Assembly: GCA_937864115.1 (NCBI GenBank)
Contig: CALMII010000017.1
Span: forward strand, 186,001 to 250,000
DNA length: 64,000 bases
Direction: 5' to 3'
Source: an uncultured Steroidobacter sp.
GTDB lineage: Bacteria; Pseudomonadota; Gammaproteobacteria; Steroidobacterales; Steroidobacteraceae
Of the stretch, positions 8,381 to 16,567 are shown piece by piece. Every line of letters begins with the position of its first letter. The first letter of the stretch is position 1. Under the pieces are notes generated by a model. It was not told the origin of the DNA. It did not search any database and worked only from the letters and a program-made list of their open reading frames with translations. The translations under genes and the position numbers were made by a program.

Positions 8381-10597
8381 TCATCTCAATTGTTGCAATC
8401 CCTGGTTCCCCGACGTCGCCGTCACCGTCGTCATGGGCGAAATGTATTGCCCGCCATTGCCGGCCGAGTGCTGGATCTTGATCTGGATCGGATAGCTGCT
8501 GCCGACGACGATCGACTGTTCCGTGATCGTGCGCTGCCAGCGGTTGCCGACCTTCGTGCCCGACACACAGTGCTCGCCCAGGCACAGATAGTTCCAGCCG
8601 CCGCTCCAGCCCGCATCGTTGAAGTACAACGTCGCGACGCCGCCAGTCACCTCGATGCCCTGCGCGCTTCCTCCGCCGCCGGATGCATTGGTCGTGACAC
8701 CGAGCGCTGAACTCTGCGCAGAGCAGTTGCCGGCGGCATCGCAGGCACGCACTGAATAGCTGTAAGTGGTGCCCGCCGCGAGACCCGTATCCGTAAACGT
8801 CGTGACCGTCGGCGAGGCGATCCGCACGCCGGCGCGGTAGACCTCGTACTTCGTGACGGCGACGTTGTCGGTCGCTGCATTCCAGGCCAGCGCGATGCTG
8901 CTGGTCGTCGTTGACGTGGTGCGCAGGCCAGTGGGAACCGTCGGCGACGTGGTATCGGTTCCACCGCCGCCGCCTGCACCCGTTGCCACCACGGTCGTCA
9001 TCGGCGAGATGTATTGCCCGCCGCTGCTCGACGCATTCTGGATCTTGATCTGGATGGCGTAGCTGGCGCCGATCGCGATGGTCTGCTCCGTGATCGTCCG
9101 CTGCCAGCGGCCGCCGACTTTCGTGCCCGACACGCAGTGCTCGCCGAGGCACAGATAATTCCAGCCGCCGCTCCATCCGGCATCGTTGAAATACAGCGTC
9201 GCGATACCACCGCTTACTTCGATGCCTTGCGCGGCCGACGAGCCCTGCTGGGTGGTTGCGATCAGCGGCGTACTCTGCGCAGAGCAGTTGCCGGCAGCGT
9301 CGCAGGCGCGAACGGTGAAGGTATACGTCGTCGACGCACTCAATCCTGTCGCGACGTAGTTCGTCGCCAGCGGCGAACCCACGAGCACGCCGTTGTGATA
9401 GACGTCGTAACGCGCGATGCCGACGTTGTCGCTCGATGCACTCCAGGCGAATGCGATCTGGCTGCTCGTCGTCGACGTCACCTGGAGATTGGCGGGCACC
9501 GTCGGCGCCTGCGTGTCGCCACTGCCGCCCGAGCCGAAGCCGAGCGTCGCGAACAGCGAACTGCTGCCGGCTAACCAGCCATTGCCGGAAATCTGCGCCA
9601 GCCATTGCGTGCGTATCAGACTCTGTGCCTGTACGCGCGAATCGCCCCAGTAACCTTCCACGGGTCCGATGCCGTCGGTCGGATTCCATTTCCACTGGCT
9701 ATCCCAGTCGGCATTGATGTAAGCGAGTCCGCGCACCACGTCCGCGTTCGTATCGATGATCGAGAACAGCGTGGCAAACCATTCGTTCCATATCTGTTGC
9801 GCGGAGCGGCTCTGCTTGTTCGAGCCGAACGCGCCGTCCGCGCTGTAGGTGAGAGCGCCGATGTCGTAGCGCTGCGGCGCGGCTTCCGCGATCAGCAACG
9901 GCTTCGCGCGCGTGCGCGCTAGCGCGATCATGTCGTTGACGTCGACCCAGCTGCAGTCCTGCGGCGTGAAGTAGGACAGGCCCATCCAGTCGACATACTG
10001 ATCGCCCGGATACCAGTCCAGCGTCTGCTGCACACTGATGCCGTCCGCGCAGTACGTCGCCGTCTGCCAGATCATGGCGATGTGATTCTGCGCGTTCAGC
10101 GCGCGAATGCGGTTCCACACCTTGATCCACCCGGCCTTGAAGTCCGCCGGCGGATGCGCGTTCCAGGTGCCTTCGACTTCGTAGCCCCAGCGCAGCAGCA
10201 CTGGCCGGTTCCAGCTCTTCACGGTGTTGATCAGCGTATCGAGATTGGCGTCGTACGCGCCGTTCGCGAACGCCGTGGCGTGACCGTTCAGTGCAATGCC
10301 CAGCACCACCACGCTGTTCGGATACGTGCTCGCCAGGTTCGCTGCATTGTTGATCCCTGCGCCCCAATCGGCATTGGTCGTGAGACCGGCGAGCGTGTCG
10401 ATGCCGGTATAGCCGGTCACGCCGGCGGGCACGACACCGACGCTGCTCACATAGTTCGCGATGCTGCCCGTGTCCTGACCGATGATCAGCAGCCGCTGAC
10501 CTGCAGGAGGCTGGAACACCGCGGCCGTCGTCATCGCCGGCAGCACACAGCAACTCAGGGAGACGATCAGTCGGCAGAGAATGGCAATCGCACGCAT
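8381..10597 (-). CDS. Secreted GH26 endo-glycanase with two Fn3 and two Cys-pair modules
   Basis: A 738-residue secreted modular enzyme. A signal peptide (about 1-26) leads into a GH26-type TIM barrel (about 29-350) with candidate acid/base Glu140 in RWGYEVEG and nucleophile Glu238 in LLIAEAAPQ. Fn3 domains (362-449, 549-636) alternate with two near-identical 83-residue modules (457-539, 645-727) that contain WNYLCLGEHC and end ISPMTT. From memory of the family, the catalytic motifs recall the beta-1,3-xylanase clade of GH26, and the small modules could be CBM31-like; both points are inference. A beta-mannanase or another xylanase activity is possible. ATG 10597 follows a GAGG; the longer frame to 10786 would overlap the upstream gene. 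It is the second gene after the di-heme protein, 58 bp away. Confidence 0.85.
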   Translation of the reverse strand: MRAIAILCRLIVSLSCCVLPAMTTAAVFQPPAGQRLLIIGQDTGSIANYVSSVGVVPAGVTGYTGIDTLAGLTTNADWGAGINNAANLASTYPNSVVVLGIALNGHATAFANGAYDANLDTLINTVKSWNRPVLLRWGYEVEGTWNAHPPADFKAGWIKVWNRIRALNAQNHIAMIWQTATYCADGISVQQTLDWYPGDQYVDWMGLSYFTPQDCSWVDVNDMIALARTRAKPLLIAEAAPQRYDIGALTYSADGAFGSNKQSRSAQQIWNEWFATLFSIIDTNADVVRGLAYINADWDSQWKWNPTDGIGPVEGYWGDSRVQAQSLIRTQWLAQISGNGWLAGSSSLFATLGFGSGGSGDTQAPTVPANLQVTSTTSSQIAFAWSASSDNVGIARYDVYHNGVLVGSPLATNYVATGLSASTTYTFTVRACDAAGNCSAQSTPLIATTQQGSSAAQGIEVSGGIATLYFNDAGWSGGWNYLCLGEHCVSGTKVGGRWQRTITEQTIAIGASYAIQIKIQNASSSGGQYISPMTTVVATGAGGGGGTDTTSPTVPTGLRTTSTTTSSIALAWNAATDNVAVTKYEVYRAGVRIASPTVTTFTDTGLAAGTTYSYSVRACDAAGNCSAQSSALGVTTNASGGGGSAQGIEVTGGVATLYFNDAGWSGGWNYLCLGEHCVSGTKVGNRWQRTITEQSIVVGSSYPIQIKIQHSAGNGGQYISPMTTVTATSGNQGLQQLR

Positions 10598-10655
10598 GGC
10601 AGTTCCCTCGCGATGGGAAGCGGCAGAGCCCGGTGGCCCTGCCGCTTCGGAAGAC

Positions 10656-13600
10656 TTACAGCGATTCGACGAACTTGACGATGTTGGCCCGATCCGTTGC
10701 GCTGAGCGCGTTGTACTGCGCTCTCGACGTCGCCGCGGCGCCATCATGTTTCTGGACCGCCGCGTCCACAGAAGTCGCCGAGCCATCGTGCATGAAGCGC
10801 AGCGCGCGGCCGTTCCTCTGCAGCAACGCGATGTTGTGACCGAGCCCCCACAGCGGCGCGGTGCGGAAGCTGCCGCCGTTCACGTTCCACGTCTTCATGT
10901 CGGTGTAGGGCCGGATTTCCAGATTGCGCAGATGCGTCGGCGCCGAACTGCTCGTGTACTGAACCGGCGTGTGGCAGCTCGCGCAGCCCACCTGCCCGAA
11001 CAGCACATCGCCCTGCGCGACGCCCGGCTGGTCGTACGCACCCGGATCGCGGTTGGGCACGGTGAGCAGCTCGATGTAGGACGTCATCAAGTCGACCGCG
11101 CGCACCGGCACTGCCGACACCTGCACGTGATGATCGTCGACCAGCGCGTTCTCCACCTGCTGGCGCAAGGTCGTCGCCGAACCGTCCCAGGTGAAACCGG
11201 CCTGACGTCCCACCATGACATCGAGCAGCTTCACGCCGTACACCGGCGGCGGCAGACGCGGACCCTTGGCGGTCTGGATGACTTCCGATCCGCGACCATC
11301 CCGGAAATGACACGACCCGCAGCTGCGATCGCCGATGCGCACGTCCGGATCGTCGAACAGCGACGAGCCGCGCTTGTTCGGATCGATACCGTGGAAGATG
11401 TGATGACCGACCAGGAAATCGTCGATCAGGTCTTCCGTGTGCACGGTGACCATCGGTTGAGTGAACACGGCGTTGTGTTCCAGCGCACTGTAGGCGCCGG
11501 TGTCCGACACCCACATGGTCGTGCCCGCCTTGCCGGCCGACTTCAGACGCGGATCGCCGTAGCTGCCCCAGCCGTAACCGACCGTGTAGTACATGAAGTC
11601 GTTGTAGGTCTGCGCGCTTTCGCGGCCCGCAATCGCAGTGATCTCGAACTGGATCACCTGGCCGTAGCTGTAGATCCCGCCGAAGCCGGGGTTCTGTTCG
11701 ACCGCGAAGAAGTTCTGGCCATTGACCGCACCGGCATCGTTGCGCAGCGACTCCACCCGCAGCACGCTGCCGGAAATCGCGTAGTTCAATTGCACATTGC
11801 CCGGCGAGTCATTGACCCACAGCGTGTAACGATCCAGATCGCGGATGCGGATGGCATTGCTCTGGTTGTCGATCACCGCGGCGGTGATGCCGTCGTGCGA
11901 GATCGGATGGCGCGGACGCATCCAGTTCGCCGAGCCATCGACGAACGGTGTGTACGCAGCAGGATTCACGCGTGCGCCCGCGGTGGTGAACAACGCGGTG
12001 TAGATCCAGCGCGAAGAGAGCGTGTTGTTGAGCGGGTTCGGATGCTGGTAGCGGAAGAAGTACGTGTACGTCCCTGTGCACGGAATGGTCGCGGTGCCAT
12101 TCACCACCGACACTTTCTGGAAGGTCGCATTGCCGTTCGTCGAGCAATGCATCTCGAGCCCGGAGTCGCCCGGCGTACGGACCGAGCCGGCGACGCCCGT
12201 CACGTTCTGCGGTCCCCAGCGCCAGGTCAGCGTGCTGCCGTTGATGTCGAACGCGAATCCATGCGACGTCGGCGCAACGCCGTTGATGGGTGTCGGCAAG
12301 GCGGCCGGCGGATTCGCGCGCGGCGGCGGTCCGACGTTGTGATCCGAGTACGAGTTGGACGTCGTGTCGACATTGATCGGCACGACCGGCGTCGTGACAT
12401 TCAGCACTGCCGATTGCGCCGAGCAATTGCTGGAGTCGTCACAGGCGCGCACGCGGAAGGCGTACGTCACTCCGGAACTGAGGCCGGCGATCGTCGCCGT
12501 CGTGCCCGTCGGCGAAGCAGCCAGCGTTCCATTGCGATAGACGTCGTACTTCGCGACCACGCCGCCGAGGTCGGTCGAGGCCGTCCAGGCGAGCGCGACG
12601 GACGTCGGATTCACCGCCGTCGTCTGCAGTCCCGCCGGCACCGAGGGCGCCGTGACGTCCGGCACGAACACCGGCGTCGTCACGCTCACTGGCGCACTCT
12701 GTGCGGAGCAGTTGCCGGCCGCATCGCACGCGCGAACGCGATAGGTGTAGGCGGTCTGCTCGTTGAGTCCGGTGTTGACGAAGGAATTCGTCGTCGGCGA
12801 CCCGACGGCCGTCGCACCGCCGTTGCGATACACGTCGTACTTCGCGACGCCCTTGTCGTCGGTCGACGCCGTCCAGGTGAGCTGCACGGCGTGTCCGTTC
12901 TGCGCGGTCGCCTGCAATCCCGTGGGCACGCTCGGCGCCGTGACATCGGGAGACGCACAGGAACTGGCGATCGATGCGCCGCCAGCAACATAGGTGATGG
13001 GCTGCGCACCGGTGAGGCACTGGCCCACGGTGTTGTCCTGCACCTTGAATTCGATGGAGTAGCTCGCGCCCGCCGTCACGGTAACGGATCGTTCGAAGCG
13101 TCCGTTGCTCCGCGTTCCAGGCGAACACGCGCCGTTGAGGCACAGGTAGTTGAACGACGCGGTCCAGCCTTCGTCGACGTGATACAGCTTGCCTGCGCCG
13201 TCGATACCGAACTGCCCTGCTCCGCCGCCACCGCCCGGCGGCGTCGATGCGCTGGTCGTGCCGGACACCGGCGATGACTGCGCCGAACATTCATTGGCTG
13301 CGTTGCAGGCACGCACCGTGTAGCTGTAGGTCGTGCTTGCGGCAAGGCTCGTGTTCACGAGCGAAGTGCCGCTCGGCGATGCGACGAGCGAGCCGCCGCG
13401 ATAGACGTCGTAGCGCGTTGCGCCGCCCGATGCGGTCCAGCTCACGGTCAGGCTGGACGAGGTGGCCGATCCGACCGTGAGTCCCGTCGGCACGGCCGGA
13501 GCGCCCCCACCACCGCCGCCTCCCGCCGCTGTCGCCGTCACGCTGTACATCGGCGAGATGTATTGGCCGGTGCCGTTGTTCTGGATCTTGATCTGGATCT

Positions 13601-13883
13601 GGTAGGTGTTGCCGACAGTGATCGACTGTTCGGTGATCGTGCGCTGCCAGCGCGTGCCGACCTTGCTGCCGGCGATGCACGACTCGCCGAGGCACAGGTA
13701 ATTCCAGCTGCCTGTCCAGCCGCCATCATCGAACCAGAGCGTGGCCGTGCTGCCATTCTTCTCGATGCCCTGCGCGGCCATCGCGGCCGCCGGTGCAAAT
13801 AGAAACAGTGCGCAAACGGCTTTGAGAATGAACCCGCAACGAAGCGACGCGCCGGCGCCGCAAAGGTGATCGACGAGCTTCAT
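10656..13883 (-). CDS. Secreted carbohydrate-binding/Fn3/di-heme cytochrome fusion protein
   Basis: A 1075-residue exported multidomain protein. In order: signal peptide (about 1-37, ending AAMAA); a Cys-pair binding-type module (38-118, NYLCLGESC) like those of the adjacent GH26 enzyme; a Gly linker and Fn3 (128-211); a diverged second module (224-300, NYLCLNGAC); two Fn3 domains (314-403, 409-498); and a 350-residue region I do not recognise. The C-terminal region (about 840-1075) has two CxxCH haem sites, Cys855-His859 (CGSCH) and Cys967-His971 (CASCH). The end, RTAPLWGLG with FMHDGSA and a terminal VKFVESL, resembles DUF1111 di-haem oxidoreductases (DHOR). The arrangement implies a redox protein anchored to polysaccharide. 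Two LacI-type operators lie upstream. It heads the transcript that continues into the GH26 gene. Confidence 0.85.
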   Translation of the reverse strand: MKLVDHLCGAGASLRCGFILKAVCALFLFAPAAAMAAQGIEKNGSTATLWFDDGGWTGSWNYLCLGESCIAGSKVGTRWQRTITEQSITVGNTYQIQIKIQNNGTGQYISPMYSVTATAAGGGGGGGAPAVPTGLTVGSATSSSLTVSWTASGGATRYDVYRGGSLVASPSGTSLVNTSLAASTTYSYTVRACNAANECSAQSSPVSGTTSASTPPGGGGGAGQFGIDGAGKLYHVDEGWTASFNYLCLNGACSPGTRSNGRFERSVTVTAGASYSIEFKVQDNTVGQCLTGAQPITYVAGGASIASSCASPDVTAPSVPTGLQATAQNGHAVQLTWTASTDDKGVAKYDVYRNGGATAVGSPTTNSFVNTGLNEQTAYTYRVRACDAAGNCSAQSAPVSVTTPVFVPDVTAPSVPAGLQTTAVNPTSVALAWTASTDLGGVVAKYDVYRNGTLAASPTGTTATIAGLSSGVTYAFRVRACDDSSNCSAQSAVLNVTTPVVPINVDTTSNSYSDHNVGPPPRANPPAALPTPINGVAPTSHGFAFDINGSTLTWRWGPQNVTGVAGSVRTPGDSGLEMHCSTNGNATFQKVSVVNGTATIPCTGTYTYFFRYQHPNPLNNTLSSRWIYTALFTTAGARVNPAAYTPFVDGSANWMRPRHPISHDGITAAVIDNQSNAIRIRDLDRYTLWVNDSPGNVQLNYAISGSVLRVESLRNDAGAVNGQNFFAVEQNPGFGGIYSYGQVIQFEITAIAGRESAQTYNDFMYYTVGYGWGSYGDPRLKSAGKAGTTMWVSDTGAYSALEHNAVFTQPMVTVHTEDLIDDFLVGHHIFHGIDPNKRGSSLFDDPDVRIGDRSCGSCHFRDGRGSEVIQTAKGPRLPPPVYGVKLLDVMVGRQAGFTWDGSATTLRQQVENALVDDHHVQVSAVPVRAVDLMTSYIELLTVPNRDPGAYDQPGVAQGDVLFGQVGCASCHTPVQYTSSSAPTHLRNLEIRPYTDMKTWNVNGGSFRTAPLWGLGHNIALLQRNGRALRFMHDGSATSVDAAVQKHDGAAATSRAQYNALSATDRANIVKFVESL

Positions 13884-13935
13884 GCCAGCATCCCCCGAAT
13901 GGCGGGACTGCCGCGTTGCAATCCCGTGCGTTGTT

Positions 13936-13949
13936 GGTAAACGTTTACA
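13936..13949. promoter_or_regulatory. LacI-type operator, short form (di-heme/GH26 operon, site 1)
   Basis: GGTAAACGTTTACA, with the perfect core TAAACGTTTA, 52 bases upstream of the di-heme fusion gene start. It forms a close pair with the site at 13958, the centres being 22 bp (about two helical turns) apart. Confidence 0.8.
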
Positions 13950-13957
13950 GCGCGCTG

Positions 13958-13971
13958 TGTAAACGTTTCCT
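13958..13971. promoter_or_regulatory. LacI-type operator, short form (di-heme/GH26 operon, site 2)
   Basis: TGTAAACGTTTCCT, the second half of a tandem operator upstream of the di-heme fusion gene. The left half-site is perfect and the right half degenerate. Confidence 0.75.
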
Positions 13972-14076
13972 CAGAGCATGTCAACCGGGAGTCGCCGAAG
14001 AGATGTCAACGGTTGACAGCTCAATGTCGCCAACCCAGGGCACTGCATCAGGTGCGGATTGCCGCTGTCTTTCTTC

Positions 14077-14160
14077 CTGTGGGGCCGGCTTCAGCCGGCC
14101 TTTTTTTCGGAAGTCAGGCTGTGACCCAAGGAAATCCCCGCGGGAAAGCCTGACCTACAG
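14077..14160. repeat. REP-like hairpin doublet, copy 3, second hairpin interrupted
   Basis: The first hairpin (GGCCGGCT-TC-AGCCGGCC, ending 14100) is intact. In the second, the arms GTCAGGCT (14113-14120) and AAGCCTGAC (about 14145-14153) are separated by about 25 extra bases instead of two. The border CCTACAG is preserved at 14154-14160. It lies at the 3' end of the LacI gene, and upstream of the di-heme operon. Confidence 0.8.
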
Positions 14161-14191
14161 CAGAATAGACACCAATGCAGTGCCCTTGGGA

Positions 14192-15244
14192 CTAAACCGT
14201 TTCCTCGACGACGGCTTCGGCGGCGCGGCGCTTCACGATCTGCGGACGGCGCGGGCCGGTCGATCCCCGCCTGACGATCTCGAACGGCAGGATGCTCTCG
14301 CCCGCCGCTGCCGCGGGATTCACCGCCATGTCGAGCGCCCGCGCAGCCATGGCGGCCAGCGGTATGCGTACCGTGGTGAGTTCCGGCGAACAGCGCAGTG
14401 CGATGGCGTGATCGCCGAAACCTGCCACCGAAAGCTGTGCCGGCACATCGATGCCGCGGCGCTGGGCCGCGAGCATGGCGGCCGCGGCCAGAAGATCGTG
14501 ACTGCACACGAACGCGGTAATGCGCGGATGCGCATCGAGAAGCCGGCCGCAGGCCTGCATCCCGGCGTGAAATGATCTGGCCACCGAATCGGCGACGACC
14601 CCCTGCACTTGCGCATGACCGGCGATCGCCGCCTCGAATCCGCGGCGCCGTGCGTCGTCGGCGCGGCCGGCCGCAGCGGCGTCGATGAAAGCGAGTACAT
14701 GATGTCCCTGGGAAACGAGCTCATTCGTGATTGCACAGGCCGCCGCGAATTCGTCGATGCGGACGCACGGCGAGCATGCCGCCGTTTCGACGGCGATCCT
14801 CACGAGCGGTATTTCGACCTGCTGCAGCAGTGCCTCGGACCGGCTGCTCAGCGGCGACACCACGATCGCAGCACGCAGGCTGTTGCACAGACTGCGCAGA
14901 CGCGCCGCGCCGGCGATCAATTCGACTTCACATGGCACGATGCGCACGCCGAGCCGCTGCGCGGCGCGTTGCGTGGCAATCAGGACGGGACCGAGTTCGT
15001 GCGCCATTTCCGGCCCGTACAGCACACCGATGCTCGGCGTTGCGCCCCTGACGAGCTGGCGCGCGGACAGATTCGGCACGTAGCCCAGGATCCTGGCCTT
15101 CTCCATGACCAGGGCGCGGGTCGCCGGCGAGGCGCTGCCGGTGCCGCTCATCACCCGCGACACGGTCATCTTCGAGACCTGGGCAAGCCGGGCGATGTCC
15201 ACGATGGTCGCGACCGAACTGGTGCGGCGTTTGCGTCGGCTCAC
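14192..15244 (-). CDS. LacI-family regulator, probable xylan/xylose regulon repressor
   Basis: A 350-residue LacI-type regulator. The helix-turn-helix is TIVDIARLAQVSKMTVSRVMSG with the hinge region YVPNLSARQLVRG; a ligand-binding domain follows. It sits in the middle of the operator cluster and is divergent from a GH26-porter-dehydrogenase operon. Operator sites of the AAACGTTT type lie in this divergent region and just beyond its 3' end, making it the best candidate for the repressor of all seven sites (inference). The frame is open to ATG 15292. GTG 15244 is preferred because a strong GGAGGAGGGG lies a few bases before it, while nothing comparable precedes the ATG. The effector is plausibly xylose or a xylo-oligomer. 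Confidence 0.9.
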   Translation of the reverse strand: MSRRKRRTSSVATIVDIARLAQVSKMTVSRVMSGTGSASPATRALVMEKARILGYVPNLSARQLVRGATPSIGVLYGPEMAHELGPVLIATQRAAQRLGVRIVPCEVELIAGAARLRSLCNSLRAAIVVSPLSSRSEALLQQVEIPLVRIAVETAACSPCVRIDEFAAACAITNELVSQGHHVLAFIDAAAAGRADDARRRGFEAAIAGHAQVQGVVADSVARSFHAGMQACGRLLDAHPRITAFVCSHDLLAAAAMLAAQRRGIDVPAQLSVAGFGDHAIALRCSPELTTVRIPLAAMAARALDMAVNPAAAAGESILPFEIVRRGSTGPRRPQIVKRRAAEAVVEETV

Positions 15245-15321
15245 GACCCCTCCTCCACCCGCAAGTTGAGGCGATTTGCCCGTGCGTGGCACTTGCCGGC
15301 AGGCTGCATTATGGCCCAGAA

Positions 15322-15335
15322 TGAAAACGTTTACT
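15322..15335. promoter_or_regulatory. LacI-type operator, short form (GH26/porter operon)
   Basis: TGAAAACGTTTACT, centred about 40 bases upstream of the second GH26 gene and about 84 bases upstream of the LacI start. It could control both directions, giving repressor autoregulation. Confidence 0.75.
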
Positions 15336-15367
15336 CCAATTCAAAGTCAACACAGGCAGTCGGGGGG

Positions 15368-16567
15368 ATGGTGAAACTGGCATCCGCTGCGTTCATCGGG
15401 GCGCTCGGCGTAGGCATCGCATGCAGCGCGGCGTCCGAGCCGCAAACCCGCTTCGCACCGCCGGCCGACCGTACGCTGCTCATCGTCGGCCAGGAGCTGG
15501 GTTCGGTTGCCGACTACGTGCAGCACTGCACGCAATGTCCAGCGCCGGCGGGCGTCACCACCTATCTCGGCTTCTACGATCTGCTGAGTGCAGCCGACGG
15601 TTTCGGCGGACTGGGCGAGGATGCCGCCGGACACTCTGCGCCCGACGCCGACTGGGGTGCCGGCGCCACCAGCGCGGCTCGCATGCTCGCGCAGTTTCCG
15701 GATGCCGCGCTGGTCCTCGGACTCGACATCTCCAACGGACGTCGCAAGGACGGACTCGCGCAGATCGGCCACGGCCTGCACGACGACAAGATCGAACGGC
15801 TCGCGACCTTCCTGCGTGCCGCGCAACGGCCGGTGTTCCTGCGCATCGGCTACGAATTCGACGGCATGTGGAACCAGGGCTACGAAGTGCGCGCCACCTA
15901 CATCGCCGCCTATCGACGCATCGTCGATGGCCTGCGCGCGCGCCAGGCAAACAACGTCGCCTTCGTCTGGCAGGCCTCGGCCTCGCCCATCGACGACGTG
16001 CTGGAACACGGCAAGCGCGAGAAGCTGCGCGACTGGTATCCCGGCGCGGCTTATGTGGACTGGGTGGGCCTGTCCTGGTTTCTAAGGCCCAAGGCTCAGC
16101 CGGGTGCGACGCGCACGCGCGTGCCCGACCAGCTCGAACTCGCGCAGGAAGTGCTGGAATTCGCCCGCGCCGCAGGCAAGCGCGTGATGATCGCGGAGTC
16201 GACGCCGCAGGGATACGACCTCTCCACGCTGACGCGCTCGAACATCTCGCCCATCTGGGACGGCGCGCCGCACGCCGACACCGTGAAGCGCAGCGCCGAT
16301 GAAATCTGGGCCGAGTGGTACGAACCGCTGCTCTCCTTCATCGATGCGAACCGCGCGCTGATCGGCGCCTTCGCCTACATCAATGCGCGCTGGGACGATC
16401 AGCCGATGTGGGCGGCGCCCTATGCCAGCGGCTACTGGGGCGATTCGCGCATCCAGGCCAATCCGCGCATCCAGGAACTGTGGTTGACCGAAGTGCGCCG
16501 CGCCCCGTGGCTGCACGGCGGCCCGGCACTGTTCACCACGCTCACTGCTTCGCAAGGACAACGATGA
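15368..16567 (+). CDS. Secreted single-domain GH26 endo-glycanase
   Basis: A 399-residue exported GH26-type enzyme without accessory modules. A signal peptide covers about residues 1-23. The barrel carries candidate acid/base Glu163 in RIGYEFDGMWN and nucleophile Glu277 in VMIAESTPQG. It is clearly a paralogue of the catalytic domain encoded at 8.4-10.6 kb (shared LLIVGQ/LLIIGQ start, PAGVT, DWGAG, GYWGDSR). The YEFDG signature recalls GH26 beta-1,3-xylanases; that specificity is inference. ATG 15368 is chosen because GGGGGG lies just upstream and a good signal peptide begins there. ATG 15311 in frame would place the operator inside the gene. Its stop overlaps the next start as ATGA. Confidence 0.87.
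   Translation: MVKLASAAFIGALGVGIACSAASEPQTRFAPPADRTLLIVGQELGSVADYVQHCTQCPAPAGVTTYLGFYDLLSAADGFGGLGEDAAGHSAPDADWGAGATSAARMLAQFPDAALVLGLDISNGRRKDGLAQIGHGLHDDKIERLATFLRAAQRPVFLRIGYEFDGMWNQGYEVRATYIAAYRRIVDGLRARQANNVAFVWQASASPIDDVLEHGKREKLRDWYPGAAYVDWVGLSWFLRPKAQPGATRTRVPDQLELAQEVLEFARAAGKRVMIAESTPQGYDLSTLTRSNISPIWDGAPHADTVKRSADEIWAEWYEPLLSFIDANRALIGAFAYINARWDDQPMWAAPYASGYWGDSRIQANPRIQELWLTEVRRAPWLHGGPALFTTLTASQGQR

Noticed and set aside
10581-13277. 898-codon open frame antisense to the di-heme fusion gene
   Set aside because: It is a shadow of the modular gene, Arg-rich with no domain motif, while the opposite strand encodes clear signal peptide, Fn3 and CxxCH motifs.
14609-15367. Upstream extension of the second GH26 gene to 14609
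   Set aside because: The extension runs antisense through the LacI regulator and the operator; the signal peptide and G-rich ribosome site support ATG 15368.
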